Both the position numbers and the translations under genes were made by a program. Shown here piece after piece: positions 11,963-24,759 of a stretch of DNA of 64,000 nt (the first letter of the stretch is position 1; each line of letters opens with the position of its first letter). Under the pieces are notes generated by a model. That model was not told the DNA's origin. It ran no database searches and worked only from the letters and a program-made list of their open reading frames with translations. Origin of the DNA: Agroathelia rolfsii (Eukaryota > Basidiomycota > Agaricomycetes > Amylocorticiales > Amylocorticiaceae); the NCBI GenBank assembly GCA_018343915.1, contig JABRWF010000007.1, forward strand, positions 1,860,001-1,924,000, given 5' to 3'.

Positions 11963-12729
11963 TGCTGTTTGTAGATGGAAAGAGAGCTAGTTCTACGAGA
12001 GCGTATGGGTTGTTCTTGGCGTGAGATAAAGCGAGCGTGAATGAGCGGTAGCTCGAGCTTGTCGTTTGACTCTGTTTTTTTGAAAGGACAGACAGAAAAA
12101 GAGCGGCGAGAGAACAAGAACGTGGGGAACAGCAGCAACTCGTCGAGGGCTGGAGAGCAACAGCCGCTGTTTCTTTTCAGTTAGTCCAAAGTCAGCCGCA
12201 CAGCTTATGTAATCGTACATAATAATATTCAATGGTTTATTTATTCATCATCGCATCTCCATCAGGCTGTCTTGGCAAGGCGAGACAAGGAGCCTGGACA
12301 ATCAAGTGGAATATCAAGCGAGTGTTCATTACAAAACAAGGTAACTAATGGTTTGGAACAACATGATTAGACATTCGGTACATACATAGTCTATTAGCCT
12401 GCAATACCAGCCATAGTGCAACTTGCAGCACCCATTCCTTTAAAATAAGTACAAGTGTACGTTCTCATTACTACTACCCTTTAACGATGTCAATTTTGTG
12501 TGCTTGCAGCCCGAGAGAAGTGTGTCGGTGGCCGAGAGACGCGTCAGAGCACGTGAGGGCGAGTTGTGTGCAATCATTGCATTGTATTCTTCCAGTCGTC
12601 GTCCATCCGCCTCTTCAGACCTGCGATCCTCTTTTTTCTCATCCCTCGCTCAAGTGAAGGCGGCCTGATCATATCTGAAGTCGCAATAATATCTAAAGTC
12701 CTATCAGCACCAGCGCTCCTTCTCCTGGC
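11963..12729. other. Divergent intergenic region, 767 bp
   Basis: Separates the RlpA-like copy 2 start (-) from the Cdc27 start (+) and should hold both promoters. A CT-rich leader precedes the Cdc27 ATG. No gene is visible. Confidence 0.45.
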
Positions 12730-15700
12730 ATGCACCCGTCACATGTAGCCCAGTTCTATCCCCAACTATCCCAACGATTCAAAAGTATCATATCATCTTC
12801 CCTCGACTCAGATCTCATCAAGACCGCCGTCTTCTATGCCGAGAAATATTATACCGTCAACCAAACGGACCATGAGGCTAGGCATCTTTACGCCACCGTC
12901 TTACTCCGCGCAAATCAACCTTTTTCTGCCCTACATCTCGTCAACTTGCCCAAAGACGGTCGCTGTCGTGCGTGCTATGAAATTGAGGCGAGGTGTTGTG
13001 CCGTGCTGGGGAGACACAGAAGAGCCAAAGAGGCCCTCGAAGAGAGCATGAAAGAACAGGCTGTCCCCTTCTCTCGTGCGTGCATGGCATTTCATCTTCT
13101 AGCACGCCATCATCTCATTGGCGAGCGGGCACTACTCAAGCTTCGGCTCCTAGATCGTCCGCAGCCTTTCCCGACAAGGCCGCACTATATTGTCGCTCGG
13201 GACACGCTGCTGTGAAGGGAAATCAGCATGACGAGGCCGCCAAACGCTTTCGTGATGCCCTAGGGCTGAATAATTTGCTCTGGGAAGCGTTTGATGGGTT
13301 GTGCTACCTAGGTATAATAACTTTGAAACCTACTTCACTATTTCTCATCTGGATTTTTTTCTTTCCTTCTCGAACCAAGGCGTGACCCCATCGATCGATG
13401 ACGTTTTCCCACCCAAACCACTCCCTCGTAAACGAGGACCAGGTGATGAAGACGATTTCAAGTCTAGGGCTCCTTCAGTAGCATCGTCCAACAACTCAGG
13501 CTTTTTCACGCCTACACAAGGCAATGGCAGCAATCCATTCCAGAACGGGTGGAGGGCAGAGAATGAGCCACCTCCCAAGCTTGGACGGATGTTCCCGCCA
13601 CTACGAGATTCAGTGTATGTACCCCCTTGCCTTCACTATGTCCCCTCGATAGCTTGACTAAAGTAGCCCCCCCATCATGATTGCACAGAGCGGTAAACGA
13701 CTCGTTTTACAATCTAGACCATTCTTTCCTCCAAATCTCCCGACCATCCAGCAACCCCACGACATTGCCCGCATCACTCGTCACACCTGTGCCTGCCGCT
13801 CCAGGCGCTGGCACCTCACGCCCGCTCTCTTCCGCAGATGAAGCCGGCCCCGCTCCCAAAAAGCCGCGTTCAAATGCTCGCGGCGCAATGTCCCAAGCAA
13901 TGGAAGCACTGACGAGTAAAACAGGTACCAACAAACAGGCACCCCTAGCTCCGCCGCCTCCGCCATCGAGAGCAACAGGCGAGGACCACAAAAAGCCACG
14001 CACGCGCACGGGCGGATTAAACTTTCCGAGCCTCTTTTCGGGCAAGGCGCCTCTGGCGACAAAGTCGGGTATTGCAAAGCCAGAGCAGCCTGCGTTGGGG
14101 ACGAGACGGAGTACACGATTGTTGACGGGGCACGGGAGTAAACCGAGCAAGGTATGTGTGTTCATCTCGTACGCGGCGGCATCAAATAAAATTATTTTCT
14201 ATCAGCAACCACTAGGGAATAACAGACGACGGCCAAACACTCAGGCGCTAACAGAATCAGAACCAGATGATGATGATAATATGGCAGTCGGCGGTGGCAT
14301 TACAGAAGGAGTTCTAGCGGTCCCTATTCCACCCCGCTCCGAGTCGCCCCAGCCGCCTGGGTGGACAGCAGCACAGGAAGAGGCAGCACAGGAAGAATAT
14401 CTGCTTGCACTTGCAGATCAGTATATCTACGATCTCGTACGCCAATGCGCTGCTGCTGCCAAAGCCTTGTCGACATACGACGCGAACGGGTGTTTGACCG
14501 AGCTAGAAAAGCTGCCGTACATACACCAACAGTCTGCCTGGGCCGTGTCTCTGGTAGCTCGATCCCACATGCACAGTGCTCAATATGAACTGGTAAGCTC
14601 TGTTTTACTGTATGCCGATACCCCAACCCATTTTTGCTAACAAGCGAGAACACAGTCCGAGCGCGCATTCAATTCCTTGCGCTTGATCCAGCCTTACCGC
14701 CTTCAAGACATGGATGCATTCTCTTCCGTACTTTGGCAACTACAACGCGATGTCCCGCTCTCGTTCCTCGCACAGGAGCTCATCGACATCGATTCGCGCG
14801 CACCCGAGGCGTGGATCGCGATCGGCAACCTGTTCTCACTCCAACGCGACCGGCAGCAAGCCCTCACGTGCTTCCGCCACGCAACGGATATTGACCCCGC
14901 AAATGCGTACGCCTGGACACTTGGCGGCCAGGAGACGCTCGAAGAGGATGCGATGCAGGCTGTGCCGTTTTTCGAAAAGGCGCTCAGGGTGGATGCGAGG
15001 CACTATAATGCCTGGTGGGTCCTCTCGTCCCATCATTTCTTCCATTTCTCCACCCTGTTTTTATTTCTGTTCCCTTCATTTGTTTTCCCGTTTTGTCATA
15101 CTGGGTGCCTTGGAGCTGAGCCGGCAATTGGACAGGTACGGACTTGGTACAAGCTATCTTCGACAGGACCAAATGCGCTTGGCAGAGTACCACTATCGCC
15201 GGGCATGTGATATCCATCCCCACAGCTCTGTCTTGAAAGGGTGTGTTGGTGTGGTAAGTATACCTTCAATCCTTATTCTTTCTTGAACTTTCCGCCTAGC
15301 TCCATCACGGCACGGACCATGTCACCCCCTTTAATTATAATCTAATTTAATACTTGACTTTGACTTACACGATTATTTTTCCCTCTGCCATTTCTAGGCG
15401 CTAGAACACAGAGGCGACTATCTGGAAGCGCTCGATGAATTTGATGAGGCTATCGCGCTCGATCCGAGTAACCTTCTCGCACGGTTCCGGCGCGGCAAGC
15501 TGTTCATCACGCTCAAACGATACCAGGTTAGTGAATGCTATACATGTACCGCCCCAGTCCCGTCCCGATTCCCGTCCTGACTCGACCCGCATCGCAATGA
15601 TGATCACTACTACTTTTACTAACAATGTGACATCTCTCGTGGTCATTATCATTATGATGATACTTATGCTTATCACCACCCGCTTTTTTAAAAATAACCA

Positions 15701-16025
15701 CTCTGCTCCATGAAACTGACTGTATTTATCTCGCCAACAGGATGCCATTATTGATCTTGAATTCCTCCACCGCACCTCGGCCGACGAACACAATGTCATC
15801 TTCCAGCTCGCACGTGTGTATCGTCTGGCAGGGCAGACGAACAAGGCGGCGCAGATGCTTGCCATTGCGCGGGACGCAAACCCGACTAGCCTGGGTAAGC
15901 TGAGACGGATCACGTCTACGATGCCTGATGATGGCGCAAGGGAGGACGAGGAAGACGATGATGGGGAAGACGGAGAGGAGGAAGTGGATGAGGTGACGGT
16001 GGATCATTCTATGGATCAGGAATGA
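12730..16025 (+). CDS. CDC27: Anaphase-promoting complex TPR subunit Cdc27/Apc3
   Basis: Scaffold TPR subunit of the APC/C ubiquitin ligase, which binds Cdc20/Cdh1 activators and drives exit from mitosis in the nucleus. About nine exons. The N-terminal TPR region starts at MHPSHVAQFYPQLSQRF and includes LIKTAVFYAEKYY, HLYATVLLRANQPFSALHL and AVKGNQHDEAAKRFRDAL. A disordered, basic, proline-rich middle is encoded from 13380 to about 14330. C-terminal TPRs follow: PEAWIAIGNLFSLQRDRQQA, DPANAYAWTLGGQE, HYNAWYGLGTSYLRQDQM (joined across the intron that ends near 15135), LAEYHYRRACDIHP and EALDEFDEAIALDPSNLLA. NAWYGLG is a Cdc27 hallmark. Exons 8 and 9 are 15398-15526 and 15741-16025. The tail is acidic and ends HSMDQE. 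One join, between about 13078 and 13151, has two possible donor/acceptor pairs and is not settled. Confidence 0.92.
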
Positions 16026-18155
16026 TCGATGATCGTGTGGATGGCACTGATATTCTATATGGGGTGCACCATTGTAGCTGGATGCGTCTGTGTGTGATGC
16101 CGTGCTGAGGGGCGCCAATAGGCGGCGATGATAGTGGAGAAGGAACCAGGAGGTTCTTTTTGCTCTTTAACATACTATTTGTACACGATATAATATATAT
16201 AATTATAAACTGGTCCGGATGATCATTCACGAGACCTTGATGTCGTCATTATCATCGATAGATGAATTATTGGAGCTGTGTTTGAGAATTTAAAAGGTAG
16301 AGATCAGAACGTTGATAGGGCAAGAGCGAGAAAGAATATAGATGTCTATTGATATGCATGGATGGATGCTTGAATCCTTTTCTTGGCCGAGCTTTTGGAT
16401 TTCGGTCGACGATGGGCTCACGTGGGTAACTGTAATGACTGGTGAGCCACATTCGGCTTGAGAAGTACAAATTTCAACTTCCAACAATAATGTGAGAAGT
16501 GTATTTTGAAATGTTCCCGTGGCCAGAAAAGGATTAAAAGATTATGTTGAATATATTACTTGCAGTGAATGCTCGTCCCATGTTTTGCCGTGGATTGGTT
16601 AGAAATGGCAAATCCTGCATCTTTTTTTTTTTTTGCTTAGTATGTCCTGTGCAAAGTTCTTTCCATTCGTTCCTTCCTGGCATCCGGTAAACTATAGAAC
16701 CGGCAAATAGATAATTTTTTACCTTTGTGTGTACCCGTTTGCGCCTTCTGCGGGGTATTGGTAGCGAACAAAGCCACTGTTTTTGATGGCATTGATTTGC
16801 TCGGCCCGGCTCAGATGACAAGCAAGGTAGGCAGAGGCAGGTTCTTCGTCTGATCACCACGAAAACGAGTGTATTGGCGGTAGTCCTTCTTCGATCCTGT
16901 GCTGCCCTCAAAATTTGAAATGGAAGACTGTTCTTTATGAAAAGGGTGGGGTTGGGTGGTGTGGTGTTTGCTCAGGCTTGTGATAGCCCCCTTGGCAATT
17001 GAATGAAACGGACACGGATCCGTGGGCAATATCTGGTTGCCATCGTAAGAAAGGAGAGAAGAAAAAAGATCAGGTAAGCCTGTGCATTCTCTTCGATAAG
17101 CCAAAAAAAACTGTTGTGATCATGATGATGCACGTCGGACTTTGACCGCACTTTGCCCTCAGCCATCTTTTTTCGTAACACACGCTCGAAATAAGTTTTA
17201 GTGCGCTTATCGTTCTTCTCTTGCGCCTTCTTTGCGCAGGACGGAGCTTGTAATAATGAACGGGCTATGGAAATGGAAATGATTTGCTCCTATAATGGTC
17301 CGAGTAAAATTCTTCCTTCTCGACCGAGTGTGTTTTTCACGAGCATCTGCTTTTTTTTTTTTTTCATAACTCCCACCCTCATTTTGATTGGGTCTACTTC
17401 TCACACATACACATTAATCGCGTGTATCCATGCCGATTAGGCGGGGTAGAGAGCTTGGATGATGCTCTAGGTCCCTCTCCCATGTGAATGGCGCGAGGCA
17501 CCTAATTTTGATTCTCTCAGACAAGCAATGCTGAACAACAAAAAAAGAGGGGAGAGGGGGTTGGAAAGATAACGCGTATACTTTGCGAGAGAAAACATAT
17601 GGACCAAGTCGTTAAGGCGGCTCATAACAGTACCTCTTGCCATTTTTGCATTATTATTCATCACTAGCATGGGTCTTACGTCCCTGAATGTGTTTGTTAG
17701 CTGGCAATGGGCGGGACTGCTGTGTGTTTTACCGAGGATCACAGACAATAAGGGCGTGGGGTAGTGAAACCGTGGGTGGTAACAAAGCGCTAGGTAGACA
17801 GGTAGCTGTAACAGGCGGTGAACCCCCTTTCAGTGGATCATCTTTATTTATTTATTTTCTGTCAGTCCAAGTGTTATTGCTACGTATATAGTGTTGACTG
17901 GTCCGCGGTCACAGAGGAGGAGCGGGCGCTTCGGCCGTTCGACCCCACACTTGCAATTACGGTCCTGCGAGCCAAAAGGCAGATAAGTGCAGGGATCACA
18001 ATCATCATCAGTCTGACCAGTCAAAGTAGAGAGAAGGGAGAATTGCACGGAATGGATGAGCGTATACCCACGTAGCGGTAGAACTGCATCATTAACCCGC
18101 TGGCAGTCGTGTGATCCAGATCAGCCAATGAGGGAAATGAAATATAAAAACAAGC

Positions 18156-18170
18156 ATATATATATATATA
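18156..18170. repeat. TA dinucleotide microsatellite
   Basis: A run of alternating T and A within AAGCATATATATATATATAA. Confidence 0.8.
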
Positions 18171-18677
18171 AGAGAAAGTCAAGATAAGAAGAAAAACGGC
18201 CGTGACTCGGAGAAAGACGGGTCGACAACCGTGTATACACGTGTTTTGGATAGCGACTGTTTCAAAGAGGACCCCGGTGCGCAATTTACCATATCGGGAG
18301 GCCATTTTGCCTCGGCGGAGTTGATTGGTCGCTTGTTACTGTTTCCATCCCGGGGCGCCGAAAGGAGACGCCGGTGGGGGACAGCCTGAGCATGACCATG
18401 CATGGTGCAACGAAGACGACATTGGAACATTTCTCTTGCCGTGCGTCACTAAGCCTCATATGAGTAGGGGCCGCTGCATCGAGCATGACTTGGCCATTTT
18501 AGCACAAGTAGATGTGAAAAGTGAGATCATGGCGATCAGATGGTGCACAATGACGCGACGCACAGACGCGGACGACCGAGTATGGTAGCTTCGGCCGGGC
18601 GCAAGTGTCCATAAATGGTACGATCCTCGGCTGGTCCGTTGGAGAGCTCAACTTGACTCGGTCGATTGTGACAAGTA

Positions 18678-18686
18678 CATATAAAC
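18678..18686 (+). promoter_or_regulatory. Candidate TATA box for the gene at 19181
   Basis: ACATATAAACG lies about 500 bp upstream of the start codon. The stretch between it and the ATG is strongly pyrimidine-rich, as in leaders of many expressed fungal genes. Assignment is inferred from sequence and position only. Confidence 0.35.
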
Positions 18687-19180
18687 GCCGCCCAGTGCTA
18701 GCTACTCCTCGTCCCACCCACCCTCTCACCTCGTCCCACTCGCTCAAATGTCTGCCTAAACCGTCTGTCGCCCATGCTTGCCTTGTCCTGACCTATTCGT
18801 CCTCTTGATCTCTTCTTCGTCCAAGAAGAGCACATACATCTGGCTAATTAGCCCCCTTTGACTTTAAGCATGGTGAACAAACTTGCCCGTACTTCCAATA
18901 ACGGCACCATCCTCTTCGAGCCTTTCATCGTCTATCGTATACACCGGTAAAACAGCAGTCATATTTGCTCATTGATCCATCTGCCTCGTGTACGTCTGCC
19001 CCCCCTTTCTCTCTATACAGTCCCTCATGTGTACTTACATGTACCTTCCCAGACACCAGTCCCACCTGTATACCCACCCCTATTCATCCACTTGACCGTC
19101 TTCCCTCATCATCTGTCATCCTCTTCCTCATCCCGAACCTGCATACGCTATCCCTAAGCACCAAAATAACCGCAAAAGCA

Positions 19181-20128
19181 ATGGCAGCCGAGCCAATCTC
19201 CCTCTTCTCTATCGCTAGGGTCAAGCTCAGTGCGTCTCTGTCAAGCAAGACCGACTGCAGCTTGCACCGCTGGGTGCTGCTCAAAAACTCCCTTATTCGA
19301 CCCTTGTCTTGCAGTGTTCCTGCTGCCCCGACCTCGCTGTCCGCTTCAACATCCTCGTCGATCGAGTCTATTGTAGAGCCTGTATATCAGCATAATGGTG
19401 GAGATTCAGAAGATGACGACTTTGAGGCCGACTCGTTCTTGTTCCCTGATGCCGGTGCCCTCGTGAAAGACCAGCCGTCCACGGACGGCTCCGAGGCACA
19501 GTGGCTTGACTCACTTCTTGAGACACTGGGAGACGATGAAGACGAGGACGGGCCAGTCGACGAGAGCCATGACGACGAATACGACGATTCGTTGTTAAGT
19601 CCTATTGGCTCGCCTCTTTCGTCCGCACATGACTTGCTTTCTCAACCGGCTTACTACCCGCCCCCTATTGAGTTTCCTTACCCACCTGCGCCATATCCCC
19701 CTTTTGAGCCGAATACTTCTCTTGGGCGACCGTATGCTTCGGATGCTGTGTTTGACCCTGTTTTGGACCCGAACCCGTTCTTGTTGCACGCTTTACCCTA
19801 CCACGATAGTGATGACGTAGAGGATATGTCTGTACCCGATGCGATTGAGGACGTCTCTGACGATGAGTCAGAGTCACCTCTGACGCCCTTGGTGCAGTCG
19901 CCAATAGCTTTGATGGTTGACCCTGCTATGGTGCCATTGCCCGAGGACGGCAATGATAGGCACCGTCAGCGTGCACTGCTACCACCGCCACCGCCTCGTG
20001 TCTACATAGATGCTCCTCATTCCGCCTTTTACCATCCATTCGAGTTTGAATCTGAAGACCCGCTTCCATTTGCCTATCTTGACGATCACATAGCTCCTTC
20101 GTATAATCCTTTTTATCAAGAGTGTTAG
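19181..20128 (+). CDS. Acidic orphan protein, 315 aa, single exon
   Basis: Not recognised. The open frame extends 72 codons upstream to 18965, but that part is Cys/Pro/Ser-rich leader translation; the Met at 19181 (MAAEPISLFSIARVKLSASL) begins protein-like sequence, so it was chosen. Residues 1-45 form a compact region with a Cys and Trp (DCSLHRWVLLKNSLIRP), the most likely conserved part. From about residue 75 the protein is very acidic (SEDDDFEADSFLFPDAG, LETLGDDEDEDGP) and then rich in Pro, Tyr and Phe (YYPPPIEFPYPPAPYPPFEP). The C-terminus is FYQEC. No signal peptide or membrane segment. Acidic plus Pro/aromatic composition resembles transcriptional activation or scaffold regions, which is only a suggestion. 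Confidence 0.7.
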   Translation: MAAEPISLFSIARVKLSASLSSKTDCSLHRWVLLKNSLIRPLSCSVPAAPTSLSASTSSSIESIVEPVYQHNGGDSEDDDFEADSFLFPDAGALVKDQPSTDGSEAQWLDSLLETLGDDEDEDGPVDESHDDEYDDSLLSPIGSPLSSAHDLLSQPAYYPPPIEFPYPPAPYPPFEPNTSLGRPYASDAVFDPVLDPNPFLLHALPYHDSDDVEDMSVPDAIEDVSDDESESPLTPLVQSPIALMVDPAMVPLPEDGNDRHRQRALLPPPPPRVYIDAPHSAFYHPFEFESEDPLPFAYLDDHIAPSYNPFYQEC

Positions 20129-22327
20129 GCTCTATTTTCTTACACACACTACCTTCTCCCCCCCCCCCCCTTTTTTTTCGTCCTTTTTACCCATTGATTA
20201 TATTTTTTTTTCTTGTCATCCTTTTCTTTTCCCAGTGCAATATTACCCTATTACCACCATCCCCATCCCCCATTCCCTGCTCCAACCATCGTCATCATCC
20301 CCATTCCCATACATCTCATCATTCCCTTCGTTACATCATCACACGTCTTTGTTCCATTCATCCCTTCGCACTGCTCACCCCCTTGCACGGTTGTAACATA
20401 GATCACTGTTGTTAGTCTCTTCACTCTTCTCTTTTTTTTTTTTTTTGTCCCTTACACTTATGGTCGTCTTTGCGCTGCTGTCTTTGAATGGTTTTCAATG
20501 GTACAATTTATCTTGATCGCAACAATATTGATGCATCCCAATGTCCCGTGCACGAACGTGAGAGACTAACGCCGCCCAATCAAATCATCAGTGGTATTCC
20601 GCGAGCCATGACAAAGACAAGCGTGAGGGTGAACTATAAGGCGGGCTGGGCACTTGCTCCATTTTCCGGATGGGCTCGGAATTCGCAAGGTTCACAAACA
20701 AGCCAAACTTGAGTGGTAACGTTCTCTGGTTTTTACCCGCCAATGGCTATCTTGGTCCCAGTGATGGGATTTCAACTTGAATAAGGGTGCCAATGCTACG
20801 GCCTCGGAATTGCGGCTCATCGTGACCGTAGCGGTGAATCCGTCATGGGGCTACCTGGCGTTAACAATAGGCTTAATATTATTCAGATGTAGCACTAGAC
20901 TATATAGCCTTGGATACTGCGATCATAGTAGCTGGCTGACCGTAAAGTAAAACATGCTCCGCCTCGAGGCCTGTGTATCTCATTTTTGTCTTGTTATTAT
21001 GATTGTTCAGAGCAGCTTCCATATTGTCATACTACTGTAGTACTACTCCCCTGAACATAAGTCTGCAACGCGCGCCGTTGAGACCGAGTGAACTCGTGGT
21101 CTGCGGATTACGGTATTTGACAGCCCTGAGTTTGTTTTGCTTGACAACTTGCATCATACGTACCCTTTTGGGATGTGCTCCATCCGGGGTACTGCTGCCT
21201 CATGTGACCGTGGCCGAATTCACGTTAGCTGTTGTGAACCAACGGGCAACAGCAGCCCTTTTCTGATGGTCCGACACAACATAACGATGACGTAGTACTA
21301 ATATACTAGTGGCAGTGGGTGTACTATCGCCATCACGCTGTCACTGCTACTTCATTGGTGCACATATCCAGCATATACGCTACTAGTGCTTGTGGATCGC
21401 AGTGCAGAGCCGTTTCCATGATTTCGGGTTTGCGTAGAGAGTTGGAGGCTGCCAGTGCGAGGCTTACAAATAGCCACAAACTCTTGGCCCGAATAACCTC
21501 TTCGTCGAGCTTCATGGGGATCTGAAGACAAAGCTTATAGTTATTGAACTCTGACGATTGGAAAGGGGTTGCCTATTCTCATTTCTATCTTGCTTTGATT
21601 GGAAATTAACAGAGTGATACTAACACACCGTAACGGATATGCGCGTGCATCAAAGGGCCCTCGATCCTTTGTTTTCCTTCCTCAATGCTGCAAGGACAAA
21701 TATGCCTATGATATGCCTACATGTGCTAGGATATACCAGTAAATGAAATTAGGCACCTGGCCATGTATGTATGGAGTGTATACTACAATCTATAGTGACA
21801 TGGATAACTTACGCCGACCGGGGATACCGCCGATTCTATTGGTGCTGTTTTCAAAGCTCATAATGGTGTACCTTAAGTACATCAGATACATCATATCCGA
21901 ATAACGGCATCATATATCCCACACGGGATCTTACAGTTTTGATATTCCCTCAATTGACAAGTGAATGAGTATGTGCACTGCATGGGGAGAAGGACATCCA
22001 GCTTGAAATGTAATCATGATCGTGATCAGGAATAATCCGAAGACTTACATGCTCCACCATTTTACTGTCTATTTACATTTATTAGTATGCAAAAGCAGAA
22101 TATAGATTCAATCATTATGCTCCAGCCAATGATAAGCTTGCGATAAGTTCACGTTCACTTTGGAATCCTATTGATCCTAATCGAAAAAAAGAGCCAACGG
22201 AACCCTGCCACTTTTCTCATGGGAAAACAGCATAGGAGTAACGTAATACAGCAAATTGAATGGCAAAAAAAAAAAAAAACGCAAACAAAACCGAAGAGAC
22301 TGAATAAGGGCAAGGATAATGAGTCAG
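20129..22327. other. 2.2-kb gap, no supported gene
   Basis: Begins with C- and T-homopolymers (near 20160-20220) that look like a 3' UTR, followed by AT-richer sequence with only short frames. The right end is the 3' flank of the SRR1 gene. No repeat boundary or mobile element motif is seen. Confidence 0.45.
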
Positions 22328-23832
22328 TCAAAGTTCGGGCCCCCTATCCTCCGTGTGCCCGGCCGTCAGTATATCATCGGCTCCGCTGATAGATAAGCTG
22401 TCATTGGTGATAGGAGTCAGGTCCCAAAAGCTAGCCTCCTCCGCAGGGGGCAAGGCGGCCAGGTTTACGGGCGCTAGATACTGCGCTGAGAGGTCGATAA
22501 ACGCCGCAAGGTGGTTTTCAGAAGCGGGTAGGGGTCGTGATTTCAGCAATGGAGCTGTTTTTTTTTTTGTCGTTGCGTGTGTCGTGTCGTACATCGTAGT
22601 TCGCCAAAGGGTCGTTGGTTGGTTGGTTGGTCGGTCGCGCAGATGTTATCAGCGACACGTGGCATACACGAGGACATTGTATATAATAGAAAAAAAAAAG
22701 ACACGCATGTATTTTAAATCCGGATAGGGTGAATTGATAGGAAGACATGGTAAGTCGACGGACGTACCCAATTTGAGTAAACATGGAAAATCCTTCTTCA
22801 TTTTATGCATAGGTTTGCTGAAAAAGAAAGGAGAGAGAAACAACGTCTTCATGTTAATCAAATGATAAGGTAGCTTCGGAGAATGGAGAAGACGGAAATG
22901 AGCATTTACCTTTCCAGGTATCTCAAGAAATTATTTGCAATGAAGAGAATATTTGATAATCGCTCCTTTGACCAATTAGCGCGTAAGATGTTTTCGTACA
23001 GCTCGATATCACAATGAGGCATGTACAGGATCGTAGGTCGGTCGATCGTATGCTTGCCGTGCTAAAAAAAGAAAAAAGAGAGGGAAGCACAATGGGCATG
23101 AGGAAGCTGGCCGTCAAGATTGCACATTACTTCCATCAAATAATATAAAGAAATAAGAGGAATGGACAAGACAACAGCTGGCTCTGGTTCGCCGCTTCAC
23201 AAACGATGGATAAAATGAATGGATGAATGGATGAGGTACTTGCGCTATTCTCCAGGAGGCGGTCCAGCTTTAGATAGTCCAAAAGCTCAAAGTCCGCGGT
23301 CGTGAAGACGGGATCGTAGATAGACACCCTATTTTCCTCGTGCTGTGTAACAAGCCCACGTTTGATGACAGCGATGAAGCGTCATTCCAGGCGAACACGA
23401 GTTTTATAATACCTGAGCGGCGCATGCAAATAGACTAGCAACGCAAAGGAGATGCACACCAGGCTGAATTCATCACGAAGATGTAATAGATAGGCCAGCT
23501 GTGCACGCGCCTCGCGCGAGCACTCTGGGCTACCAAGTCCAAGACAGAGGAGATCAGCACGTCCGATGGCCATCTCATCAGTGCACTCTTTAATCATGTC
23601 TAGCGCATGGCCCGTATAAAAACCATGGATCAAAGAAAGAGCAAGATTGGTCCACGCAGCAGGTCATGGATCACTAACGTTGGCATTTTCCCCTCCAGTC
23701 GTCTTGAAGCAGATCAAGTTTGGCACGATCAAGCTCGTCGTAAAGGTCCAGACGCTCTGGCTGGCGGCGGTTATTTCGTTTCTTGCGAGATTTAACAGGA
23801 GTGAATGAATCAGAATACGTAAACGTGGCCAT
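22328..23832 (-). CDS. SRR1-domain protein, 273 aa
   Basis: Six exons: 23832-23679, 23599-23460, 23342-23244, 23061-22910, 22817-22768 and 22554-22328, 822 nt, phases consistent. The N-terminus is basic (SRKKRNNRRQPERLDLYDEL). The SRR1 core is clear: LLCLGLGSPECSREARAQLAYLL, SIYDPVFTTADFELLDYL, LLENSHGKHTIDRPTILYMP and HCDIELYENILRANWS. The family includes plant SRR1 (circadian/light signalling) and yeast Ber1 (microtubule-related); biochemical activity is unknown. The third intron begins with GC (AGC|GCAAGT); it is the only join that gives LENSHGK in frame, and GCAAGT is the best consensus for GC-AG introns. The last intron, about 213 nt, carries a GGTT-type repeat. The start lies 137 bp from the divergent AC19 gene. 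Confidence 0.87.
22611..22635. repeat. GGTT tetranucleotide repeat
   Basis: Several tandem GGTT units running into GGTCGGTCG, within the last intron of the SRR1 gene. Confidence 0.7.
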
Positions 23833-23969
23833 AAGTCGACTTATTCGACGTGAAAATAAGTGGTCTGCGGAAGAAAGAAACGCACATATATTTTTGCGGA
23901 TGTAAAAAGTGACCATACACAAGTCATTGCTTCTTTGGTATCATCCACTACTAGGCTCTGCTTACTGTC
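23833..23969. promoter_or_regulatory. Bidirectional promoter, 137 bp
   Basis: Start codons of the SRR1 gene (-) and the AC19 gene (+) are only 137 bp apart and point outward, so the two genes almost certainly share regulatory sequence. Confidence 0.6.
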
Positions 23970-24541
23970 ATGGCATCTGAACCACCTGCAAAGATTCGTA
24001 TTGTGGGTCTACAAGCGTTCAGGGATACAGTGAATATTTACCAACAAACTCTTTGTTAGATGAAAAGTGCCGAGCCAGACTTGTCTGCGGCTACCTATCA
24101 AATATATGACGAAGACCACACTATTGGAAATGCACTGAGATGGATGCTCATGAAGAAGTGAGCTCACATCTCTTATACCATGTCATATGCACAACTCATG
24201 TGGCCTTCTCTACAGCCCAAAGGTGGAATTCTGCGGCTATAGGTAAAGTCTTCGCCTTTCCACTCCTTTCGTCATGACTCTACTAACTTGTCTTCTAGTG
24301 TACCGCATCCGTCAGAGAATCTGATCCAGGTCAGAATACAAATGTATGGTATGTAATTTTCTCACTTTAAATGTCCATGTCTATTCCTTATGCGTGTTCT
24401 CTTGGTTCAGATAAACTATCTTCCCTGGACGCCCTGCTCATGGCATTGGATGACCTTGACAATGTCTGCGAGTCCATTGAGGGTGCATACAATACTAGTC
24501 TGAGGACAGACAAATACGAACGATGGGAGGAAAAGAGCTGA
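23970..24541 (+). CDS. RPC19: RNA polymerase I/III common subunit AC19 (Rpc19)
   Basis: Forms the AC40/AC19 assembly platform of RNA polymerases I and III in the nucleus. Five exons: 23970-24002, 24060-24157, 24216-24242, 24299-24348 and 24411-24541, totalling 339 nt (112 aa). The alpha-like dimerisation fold is clear: YQIYDEDHTIGNALRWMLMK, then NPKVEFCGYSVPHPSENLI and QVRIQMYDKLSSLDALLMAL. DHTIGNALR and FCGYSVPHPSE are signatures of this subunit. Compared with the yeast protein (142 aa) it lacks most of the acidic N-terminal extension. It ends in a charged tail (DKYERWEEKS). The 27-nt third exon is very short. It is divergent from SRR1 and convergent with Tma20. Confidence 0.93.
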
Positions 24542-24759
24542 TTCTGACATGTGCTATGAGGATCCCGATCGACAAAATCTATTCATCCTCTGCTTGTCGC
24601 CTACACCCATTCCCCTTCGACGGCAGAGTGCACCCCATGGATGCTATCCATGTCGCATACCCAAAGGATACGCATTCATATTGTCAAAAAGTATATGTAC
24701 AATTATTATCCGCTATTTGAAAGCGACCTTTTCTCTTGAGGAACTACAATGCTTGTGCT

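Larger units (their letters stand above)
16026..19180. other. 3.1-kb gap, no supported gene
   Basis: Contains the Cdc27 3' flank, a T-run near 16621, scattered homopolymers, a TA microsatellite, and the probable promoter and long pyrimidine-rich leader of the gene that starts at 19181. Open frames here are short and motif-free on both strands. Confidence 0.45.

Noticed and set aside
18965..19180. 72-codon N-terminal extension of the acidic orphan protein
   Set aside because: Translation is Pro/Ser/Thr/Cys-rich from a pyrimidine-rich leader; protein-like sequence starts at the Met at 19181.
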